NCBI GenBank assembly: GCA_002348045.1
Contig: DDYO01000013.1
Coordinates: forward strand, 1-8,971
Source: Anaerolineales bacterium UBA2232
Lineage (GTDB): Bacteria > Chloroflexota > Anaerolineae > UBA2200
DNA: 8,971 nucleotides
Direction of reading: 5' to 3'
Positions 1 through 5,126 of the stretch are shown in pieces. The notes beneath the pieces are model-generated. The model worked only from the letters and a program-made list of their open reading frames with translations. It did no database searches and was not told the DNA's origin. Every line of letters begins with the position of its first letter. The stretch's first letter is position 1. A program made the position numbers and the translations under genes.

Positions 1-37
1 GCGTTGCGTTCAATCGCATTCTTTAACAGGAGAAACC
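1..37 (+). promoter_or_regulatory. Leader with ribosome binding site for the first gene
   Basis: These 37 bases precede the first start codon and are cut by the window edge. AGGAGA at 28-33 lies four bases before the ATG at 38 and is a good Shine-Dalgarno match, supporting that start. No convincing -35/-10 pair or terminator is visible. The end of an upstream gene could lie in this stretch but cannot be identified. Confidence 0.6.
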
Positions 38-298
38 ATGTCTGAAAAAACCGAGTTCAAGACCCGAGAAGAAATCCTCGCCATGTCGCTGGAGGCGCGT
101 GAGCAGGAGGTCATGCACTACCAAATCAACATCGACAACTACTCGATTGCATTGGAAAAGATTGCCGCACTCCCGGCAGACGAACGCGCTGAGTTGTCTG
201 GGTTTGCCGATCAGCTTCGCGGGCTGCTGGCTTCTGAGAAACTGGAGCAGAAGAAAGCCAAGATCATGTTGGCAGTCGTTCAGGATCAGGTGGCCTAA
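38..298 (+). CDS. Small helical phage protein, function unknown
   Basis: An 86-residue acidic protein I do not recognise. It has no signal peptide or membrane segment. Its composition (rich in Glu, Ala, Leu and Lys) and heptad-like spacing over about residues 10-80 suggest an all-helical, perhaps coiled-coil, protein. The start is supported by AGGAGA at 28-33. Its TAA is followed directly by the ATG of the next gene (TAAATG), so the two are probably translated together. That neighbour looks fibre-associated, so a tail-fibre or assembly accessory role is possible, but this rests on position only. The reading frame is trusted because of the strong ribosome binding site, the tight junction and the consistent + strand organisation. 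Confidence 0.75.
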   Translation: MSEKTEFKTREEILAMSLEAREQEVMHYQINIDNYSIALEKIAALPADERAELSGFADQLRGLLASEKLEQKKAKIMLAVVQDQVA

Positions 299-850
299 AT
301 GTTTGCGCTGGTCAAAGACGGCGCGGTGGTGCGCTACCCATACACCCCCACGGACGCCAAGTTCGACAACCCAAACGCCAGCATCCCAAGTGCGCCCAGC
401 GACTCGGACATGGAGCCGGTTGGTGCGTTTCGGGTGTTCTTCACGACGCAACCGGCCGTAACGGCGCAGCAGGTGTTGGCGGAAGGAATCCCGACATTTA
501 ACGCAGAGGCTAACCGCTGGGAACAAAGTTGGTTGGTGCGTGACAAGACCGTGGAAGAAATGGCCGCTGAAGCTGCTGCGCTTCAGCAGTCCATTGTTGC
601 AGCCACCCAAGCTCGCCTCGATGATTTCGCCCGCACCCGGAACTACGACGGCATCCTAAGCGCTTGCACATACGCCACGTCGTCGGTGCCAAAGTTCCGC
701 ACCGAGGGTCAGTATTGCGTCGATGCCAGAGACAACACCTGGGCGACACTATACCAACTGCTGGCTGAGGTGGAGGCTGGCACTCGACCTGTGCCGTCCG
801 GCTACGCCGAAATCGAACCCCTGCTCCCTGAGCTGACATGGCCAGCCTGA
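299..850 (+). CDS. Tail-fibre-associated / fibre-assembly-like protein
   Basis: This 183-residue protein seems to have two parts. Residues 1-75 begin MFALVKDGAVVRYPY and resemble the short N-terminal domain of phage tail accessory proteins, with a beta-rich, proline-containing sequence and an aromatic FRVFF patch. Residues about 85-183 have a helical stretch (VEEMAAEAAALQQ), then the pattern LDDFARTRNYDGILSACTYA and a second half with W, YQLLAEVEAG and PVPSG. I know that pattern from the C-terminal domains of tail fibre or fibre-assembly proteins in many prophages (DUF4376-like, from memory). AGGTGG at 288-293 lies five bases before the ATG, which abuts the previous stop. The gene overlaps the next one by 13 bases. 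It may assist a fibre encoded upstream of the window. The role is inferred; the coding call is firm. Confidence 0.75.
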   Translation: MFALVKDGAVVRYPYTPTDAKFDNPNASIPSAPSDSDMEPVGAFRVFFTTQPAVTAQQVLAEGIPTFNAEANRWEQSWLVRDKTVEEMAAEAAALQQSIVAATQARLDDFARTRNYDGILSACTYATSSVPKFRTEGQYCVDARDNTWATLYQLLAEVEAGTRPVPSGYAEIEPLLPELTWPA

Positions 851-1137
851 AGCGTCGCGTCCTCAACATACTGATCGCGCTGGATCAGTTGGCGTGGACC
901 GTCATCACGTTAGGACATGGCCACCCAGACGAGACCATCAGTGCGGCCGCTTGGCGGCTGGAGTTAGCAGGTAGGTGGCAAGGTAAGGTCTTCAGACCTA
1001 TAATCGACACGCTATTCCTACCGCTGGAGCGCGACCATTGCCGGTTGTCTTTCGAGTCCGAACTGTGGGGGCGACAGTTGCCACAAGAGTACCGCTCAGA
1101 GGTTTTAAATGTCCCCAGAACACATCGCCGTCATTGA
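838..1137 (+). CDS. Conserved small phage protein next to lysis genes, function unknown
   Basis: A 99-residue basic protein. Its pattern is familiar from prophages of beta- and gammaproteobacteria: an N-terminal LNILIALDQL helix (residues 9-18), PDETISAAAWR (about 30-40), FRPIIDTLF (52-60), then DHCRLSFESE and GRQLPQEYR near the C-terminus. Database records sometimes call such proteins a DNA helicase or pseudouridine synthase. At this size, and with no matching motifs, I see no support for either. Residues 7-27 are fairly hydrophobic, so membrane association is possible. The position immediately before a holin-endolysin-spanin set suggests a lysis-linked or late function. The ATG lies inside the previous gene (13-base overlap) with no good Shine-Dalgarno, so translation is probably coupled. 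The 3' end overlaps the next gene by 29 bases. Confidence 0.8.
   Translation: MASLKRRVLNILIALDQLAWTVITLGHGHPDETISAAAWRLELAGRWQGKVFRPIIDTLFLPLERDHCRLSFESELWGRQLPQEYRSEVLNVPRTHRRH
975..1004 (+). promoter_or_regulatory. Possible internal promoter ahead of the lysis genes
   Basis: A perfect TATAAT lies at 999-1004. A 4/6 match to a -35 box (GTGGCA, 975-980) sits 18 bases upstream. The spacer holds an inverted repeat, AGGTCT-TC-AGACCT, at 986-999. A start near 1011 would give a transcript opening about 100 bases before the putative holin gene. The site lies in coding sequence for a segment that looks conserved (FRPIID), so the match may come from codon constraint. The -35 is weak and the call is tentative. 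Confidence 0.25.
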
Positions 1138-1534
1138 CCACCGAGTGACCGCCCTTGAAGACGACCGCAACGAAATGTTGCAGGTTCTAAAGGAGCTGAA
1201 CGTGGCTGTCAACAAGTTGGTCATCATCGACGAACGTCAAGTACAGGCCGCGCTCATCATGGACAGACTCACCAAGTCGGCAGACCGCGCCCACGAGCGC
1301 ATTGACGGCGTACGTTCCGAAGTTCAAGGCGTGGTGTCTGCCTTGGGAAAGTCGGTATCCGCGTTGAAGTCCGAAGCGCACGATGCGCACGTAAAGATCG
1401 AAGCCCGGATTGATGAGCTGGAGAAGGCAGAAGTCGAGAACAAGCGCGTGCGCGGCTGGGTGTTTGCCATCATCGGTCTGCTCGGGTTAGCAGTTGCCGG
1501 TGCCGTCCTCAAACTGATCGGCTTGTCGGTATGA
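1109..1534 (+). CDS. Putative holin: coiled coil with C-terminal membrane anchor
   Basis: A 141-residue protein. Residues about 5-110 are charged and heptad-like, as in an extended coiled coil. Residues about 116-138 (GWVFAIIGLLGLAVAGAVLK) form one strongly hydrophobic segment, leaving only a few residues after it. The Lys/Arg-rich NKRVR just before the segment suggests the long domain stays in the cytoplasm. The gene lies directly upstream of the endolysin and overlaps it by ATGA, the usual place for a holin, and the shape recalls XhlA-like proteins (coiled coil plus one C-terminal anchor). An accessory lysis or tail protein with a membrane anchor is the alternative. AGAGG at 1098-1102 supports the ATG. 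The first 29 bases overlap the previous gene. Function is inferred from topology and position. Confidence 0.6.
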   Translation: MSPEHIAVIDHRVTALEDDRNEMLQVLKELNVAVNKLVIIDERQVQAALIMDRLTKSADRAHERIDGVRSEVQGVVSALGKSVSALKSEAHDAHVKIEARIDELEKAEVENKRVRGWVFAIIGLLGLAVAGAVLKLIGLSV

Positions 1535-2028
1535 AGCACCCCCGCATCGCCATCAGTGCATTGGCCCTGAGCGCGGCGGGGTTTGTCGGCCTTGTCAGCC
1601 ACGAAGGCTTCACCGACCGGGCCGTGACCCCAGTCAAGGGAGATCGCCCAACCGTTGGCTTTGGCTCCACCTTTCGCGATGACGGCACGCCCGTCCGTAT
1701 GGGCGACACGATCACCGCACCGCAGGCGCTGACCCGCAGCTTCAATCACATCGCCCGCGACGAATCCAGGCTCAAGCAGTGCGTGACCGCGCCGCTGACG
1801 CAGTACGAGTACGACACACTGGTGGATCACGCCTACCAATACGGCTCACAGGCAACCTGCAACAGCTCAGTAGTGCGGCTCATCAACGAGCACAAGTACA
1901 CCGAAGCCTGCCAAGCCTACCTGCGCTGGAAGTTCGTGGCGGGGCGGGATTGCTCTGTGCGCTCCAACGGCTGTTACGGCGTCTGGCTGCGCTCTCAGGA
2001 GCGGGTCAAGAAGTGCATGGGGGAGTGA
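1531..2028 (+). CDS. Endolysin, GH24 lysozyme-type muramidase with signal-anchor N-terminus
   Basis: A 165-residue protein with the size and layout of phage GH24 lysozymes, which hydrolyse the MurNAc-GlcNAc bond of peptidoglycan. Residues 6-22 (IAISALALSAAGFVGLV) are weakly hydrophobic and rich in Ala and Gly, typical of signal-arrest-release endolysins that tether to the inner membrane until released; a cleaved signal peptide is less likely. Catalytic Glu is expected at E25 (SHEGF). The following PTVGFGST (40-47) matches the family glycine-rich loop, with T41 near the catalytic Thr. The canonical Asp or Cys nine residues after Glu is a Pro (P34); the nearest Asp is D38. The C-terminal half holds LTQYEYDTLVDHAYQYG and LRWKFVAG, both typical. 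Six cysteines (84, 110, 127, 141, 148, 162) suggest periplasmic disulfides. Start overlaps the holin stop (ATGA). Confidence 0.9.
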   Translation: MKHPRIAISALALSAAGFVGLVSHEGFTDRAVTPVKGDRPTVGFGSTFRDDGTPVRMGDTITAPQALTRSFNHIARDESRLKQCVTAPLTQYEYDTLVDHAYQYGSQATCNSSVVRLINEHKYTEACQAYLRWKFVAGRDCSVRSNGCYGVWLRSQERVKKCMGE

Positions 2029-2029
2029 T

Positions 2030-2521
2030 GTGTGGAATACGAGATTTCTGATTGCGGCTGTCACGGTCGCCAGCATCTTAGGTGCTGGGTGGCAGTTGTA
2101 CGGTCTTGGGAAGAAGCGGGGTATGAGCGAAGTGCAGCAGCAATGGGACGCGGAGAAAGCGGCCACCGCGCAGGCTCAGGCCGAGGAACTGATGAAAGCC
2201 AGACAACGGGAGTCGGCTCTGCAAGAGCTGGCCACCAGATTGAGGAAGGAAAAAGCCGATGAAGCACGCCGCCTGGCTCGTGAGTACGCTGCTGATATTG
2301 AGCGGCTGCGCGACCGCCCCGAGGCCCGTGCAGGTGAGTCAGGTGTGCCCGAAGGCGCCACCCCTAACGTCGGATGCACCGGAGCTGGCTTGGCAAGACT
2401 GGATGCGCAGCTTCTTACAGGGTATGCCCACGCCGCTGCCCGACTACAGTCTGCCTACGGCGAATGTAAGGCTCAGTACAACGCCTTGAAGGAGGCCTTA
2501 GATGCCCGCGATCAAGATTGA
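2030..2521 (+). CDS. Rz: Inner-membrane spanin Rz (i-spanin)
   Basis: A 163-residue protein with an N-terminal membrane segment (residues about 6-26), then a long charged helical region (about 33-97, rich in Ala, Glu, Arg and Gln) that should form a periplasmic coiled coil. This is the form of Rz-type spanins, which join Rz1 in the outer membrane and disrupt that membrane in the last lysis step. The start is GTG at 2030, one base after the endolysin stop, with GGGGGAG at 2019-2025 as ribosome binding site; the ATG at 2028 opens a short dead-end frame. Two Cys (116, 146) lie in the C-terminal part. The Rz1 gene is nested in its 3' half, which strongly confirms the identity. Its last 20 bases overlap the next structural gene. 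Confidence 0.88.
   Translation: MWNTRFLIAAVTVASILGAGWQLYGLGKKRGMSEVQQQWDAEKAATAQAQAEELMKARQRESALQELATRLRKEKADEARRLAREYAADIERLRDRPEARAGESGVPEGATPNVGCTGAGLARLDAQLLTGYAHAAARLQSAYGECKAQYNALKEALDARDQD
2243..2250 (+). promoter_or_regulatory. Ribosome binding site of nested Rz1
   Basis: AGGAAGGA lies eight bases before the ATG at 2259, inside the Rz coding sequence. It gives the nested gene an initiation signal of its own and supports this start. Confidence 0.7.
2259..2489 (+). CDS. Rz1: Outer-membrane lipoprotein spanin Rz1 (o-spanin), nested in Rz
   Basis: A 76-residue protein read in the +1 frame relative to Rz and contained wholly within it. Residues 1-16 form a lipoprotein signal with lipobox LSGC, so Cys17 would be lipidated. 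Ala at +2 favours sorting to the outer membrane. The mature part of about 60 residues is proline-rich (11 Pro), as is usual for Rz1, and would reach through the periplasm to bind Rz. A second cysteine lies at residue 30. It has its own ribosome binding site at 2243-2250. Its TGA at 2487-2489 shares a base with the Shine-Dalgarno of the next gene. Nested placement, lipobox and proline content together make the call firm, although automatic annotation often misses such genes. Confidence 0.88.
   Translation: MKHAAWLVSTLLILSGCATAPRPVQVSQVCPKAPPLTSDAPELAWQDWMRSFLQGMPTPLPDYSLPTANVRLSTTP
2489..2495 (+). promoter_or_regulatory. Strong ribosome binding site at the Rz1 stop codon
   Basis: AAGGAGG begins on the last base of the Rz1 stop codon and ends six bases before the ATG at 2502. 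It fixes the start of the 874-residue structural gene and implies that ribosomes finishing Rz1 could help initiate it. Confidence 0.7.
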
Positions 2522-5126
2522 AAACTTCGGTGGCGAGCTGCCCTCCGTATCCCCTCGCGCTCTGCCGCCCAACGCCGCCCAGGAAAATCGCAACCTGTAC
2601 TTGGCGACGACCGAGTTTCGTCCACTGGCGCAAGACGCCGTGTCCGCGTCAACCGCCAATGGCACGCGCACGCTGTACCGGTTTTCCCGCGACCCGTCGG
2701 GCACCTTCAACACCAACCTGACCTCTGGCTGGATCACGTCCACCCAGGAGCGTAGCTACGTCAAGGGTCAGATCAACGACGAGAAGACCGAGCGAACCTA
2801 TTTCACGTTCGACGACGGCTCGGCCCGCCCCAGGGCAATTGACAACACTGGAGCCGACCGCGAGTTGGGTGTTTACCGGCCCGTGAAACCCACTTGCACC
2901 ATCAACGCTGTGGACGAGTTCACCACGGAAGAAGCCAATAACTTCTTGTTTGGTGAGGGGGCGGAAGCAGTCCGCAAGGCGTTCTCAGACAACGGGATCA
3001 TTGCTGAACCTGCCTCTCGGTACGCTGGTGAAACGATTTACGGCGGCCCGTACTCGCGCAATGGCCTTGAATACGCCTCGGCGTTCAACAACACCGACTA
3101 CTGGAACTTGCACGGCAAGATCACGCCCGCTCGGGCCGATCAGTTGGGCCTGGACCTCGTGCGGCTGTACTCCGCTGAAATTAATGGTTTTGTCTGGGTG
3201 CCCGTGACGGCGCTGCCGTTCACCATACGATTTAACACCGCCGCGATTCGCTCGGCGCTCAGTGCCGTGGAGTTGCCTGAAGGGGCAGGTGATAAAGCAG
3301 GCACTCGGCTGTTCACCGATGAGCAAATCACTGAGTTTCTGAAGAAGGCCGAGGACTACCTTAACCCCTCGCTGTTTGCCAAAGACAAGCGCGACGAGCT
3401 GGACGAGCTGACCAAAGAGTTCAACCGGCTACTCACCACGGCCGTGGTGACGACCGCTCCCGCCGAGCCAGTAAAGACCGCCTACACGTACCTCGACACC
3501 ACATCTGGCGTAACCAGGAACATCACGCAACAGCCGTCCGGCAGCATGTACGGCAACGGGCGGAACTGGAAGATGTCTGACGGGCAGAAAGACGTTGAGT
3601 ACAGCAACGCCCACAGAAACTACGACACCGCGGTGGCAAGGTACGAGGCCGACTTGGCAACCTACGAGCTGCGCAAAGCAGAGTTCCAGTTCGACTCGGC
3701 GTCGCTGAACAACCGCCTGTCTGAAATCCAGGGCCGCGCCTTGGCCATTACCAGGGAAGTTGAGACGGAGTCGCTCACCCGCTGGGAAGCATTGACGGCG
3801 GACGCCACCAAGGTATCTGATTTTTTGCAAGCCGAAGGTGGGGTATCGGCATTCGTTGGGGAGACGGTGACTCGGCTCATCGACACCCGGTTCTACATCG
3901 TCACGTTCGTGACCGACTGGGGAGAGGAATCCGCTCCGTCCGAGCCGTCGGACATCCTGGAAGTGGATCAGAACGATACCGTCACGATCACGCGCCCCAA
4001 CTCCACGCGGTTTGGTTCCTCGCTGTTCAGCAACAACATCCAGAAGTGGCGCATTTACCGCAGCAACACTGGCAGTGCGACGTCGTCTTTCCAGTTCGTC
4101 GAGGAGCTGCTGACCAGCACCAACACGTACACGGACAGCAAGAAAGCCGAGGAGCTGGGTGAGGTATGTCCGACGCTGACCTGGGAGCCGCCGCCGTACC
4201 GGGCCGACTTGCAAAACGAGCTGTACCCGCAACCCGTGGTCGGCACCAATCCGTTCCTCCGTGGGCTCACCGGCATGCCCAATGGGATCATGGCCGGGTT
4301 CTTCGACAATACGGTGGCGTTCTGCGAGCCGTACGTGCCCTACGCATGGCCGATCGAATACCAGATCACGACCGAGTTCCCGATTGTCGGCCTGGGGGTG
4401 TTTGGGCAGACGCTGTTCGTGGGCACCACGGGTAACCCGTACTTCATCAGCGGCGCCGACTCGGCCTCGATGTCGGCCCAGAAGCTGGACGCCAAGCAGT
4501 CGTGCTCATCCCGGCGCTCCATCGTCTCGGTGCAGGGCGGCGTGCTGTACGCCTCACCCGACGGCCTCTGCGTCGCGGACCCCAGCGGGGTCAAGGTGGT
4601 CTCGGGCGGCATGTACACCCGCGAGGACTGGCAGAAGCTCAACCCGGCCACGATGGTGGCGGCATCGCACGAGAACATCTACTACCTGTTCTACACCGGC
4701 AACGGTGGCGGCTGCCTGACGTTCGACCTTGCCACGGCCAAGCTGGGTCGCCTGGACCTGACCGCCACGGCAACTTTCACGGACACGCTGACCGACACGC
4801 TCTACGTGGCCAACGGGACCAGCATCCAATCGGTGTTTGGCTCCGCAACTCGGCGCACCGCCAAGTGGAAGTCTCCGCGCATGGTCCTGCCCCGGCAAGA
4901 GCCCGTGGCCTGGGTCAAGGTGTATGGCGATCAAACGCCAGAAGCCCCGGTCACTGTGCGTTGGTATGGTGACGGTGCACTGCGACATACAGCGGTATTC
5001 ACCGACCCTAACCCACAACGTCTACCTGCCGGACGCTGGCTGGAGCACGAGGTGGAGGTTGAGTCCGCCGCCCGCGTCACTCGCGTCGTCCTGGCCGGCA
5101 ATACCCAGGAGTTGCAGTCGGTATGA
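2502..5126 (+). CDS. Large virion structural protein, probable tail / adsorption-apparatus component
   Basis: An 874-residue protein. The opening (IKIENFGGELP, then RALPPNAAQENRNLYL) and close (RLPAGRWLEHEVEVES, then VLAGNTQELQ) are patterns I know from large structural proteins of short-tailed phages and related prophages. No enzymatic motif is visible. Residues about 1-125 are beta-rich. Residues about 130-460 are mixed to helical, with charged stretches, and look like an insertion. Residues about 464-565 (FYIVTFVTDWGEESAPSEPS ... WRIYRS) resemble a fibronectin type III domain. Residues about 585-770 carry aromatic and glycine-rich beta repeats (NGIMAGFFDNTVAFCEPY, VLYASPDGLCV) like a beta-propeller. 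The last 95 residues form a beta domain. The start has a strong Shine-Dalgarno at 2489-2495; the first 20 bases overlap Rz and the stop overlaps the fibre gene (ATGA). The exact virion position is inferred. Confidence 0.8.
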   Translation: MPAIKIENFGGELPSVSPRALPPNAAQENRNLYLATTEFRPLAQDAVSASTANGTRTLYRFSRDPSGTFNTNLTSGWITSTQERSYVKGQINDEKTERTYFTFDDGSARPRAIDNTGADRELGVYRPVKPTCTINAVDEFTTEEANNFLFGEGAEAVRKAFSDNGIIAEPASRYAGETIYGGPYSRNGLEYASAFNNTDYWNLHGKITPARADQLGLDLVRLYSAEINGFVWVPVTALPFTIRFNTAAIRSALSAVELPEGAGDKAGTRLFTDEQITEFLKKAEDYLNPSLFAKDKRDELDELTKEFNRLLTTAVVTTAPAEPVKTAYTYLDTTSGVTRNITQQPSGSMYGNGRNWKMSDGQKDVEYSNAHRNYDTAVARYEADLATYELRKAEFQFDSASLNNRLSEIQGRALAITREVETESLTRWEALTADATKVSDFLQAEGGVSAFVGETVTRLIDTRFYIVTFVTDWGEESAPSEPSDILEVDQNDTVTITRPNSTRFGSSLFSNNIQKWRIYRSNTGSATSSFQFVEELLTSTNTYTDSKKAEELGEVCPTLTWEPPPYRADLQNELYPQPVVGTNPFLRGLTGMPNGIMAGFFDNTVAFCEPYVPYAWPIEYQITTEFPIVGLGVFGQTLFVGTTGNPYFISGADSASMSAQKLDAKQSCSSRRSIVSVQGGVLYASPDGLCVADPSGVKVVSGGMYTREDWQKLNPATMVAASHENIYYLFYTGNGGGCLTFDLATAKLGRLDLTATATFTDTLTDTLYVANGTSIQSVFGSATRRTAKWKSPRMVLPRQEPVAWVKVYGDQTPEAPVTVRWYGDGALRHTAVFTDPNPQRLPAGRWLEHEVEVESAARVTRVVLAGNTQELQSV

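Noticed and set aside
566..587. Hairpin GCTGAAG / 8-base loop / CTTCAGC within the fibre-associated gene
   Set aside because: The 7-bp stem lies in Ala/Glu/Gln codons, has no T-run and no nearby gene boundary. It is probably chance from GCN and CAG codons.
23..610. Antisense open frame of 195 codons on the - strand
   Set aside because: It lies opposite two well-supported + strand genes. It has no ribosome binding site of note, low-complexity His/Arg/Leu-rich content and no recognisable domain. It is typical of GC-rich shadow frames.
2028..2051. ATG at 2028 as the Rz start
   Set aside because: That frame closes after seven codons. GTG at 2030 opens the full Rz frame and has GGGGGAG just upstream.
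3429..4232. Antisense open frame of 267 codons on the - strand
   Set aside because: It is entirely opposite the 874-residue structural gene. Its Arg/Val/Gly-rich composition is what a reverse-frame shadow produces, and no domain is recognisable.
4554..5018. Antisense open frame of 154 codons on the - strand
   Set aside because: It is a shadow of the beta-propeller-like part of the structural gene, with no start signal or domain.
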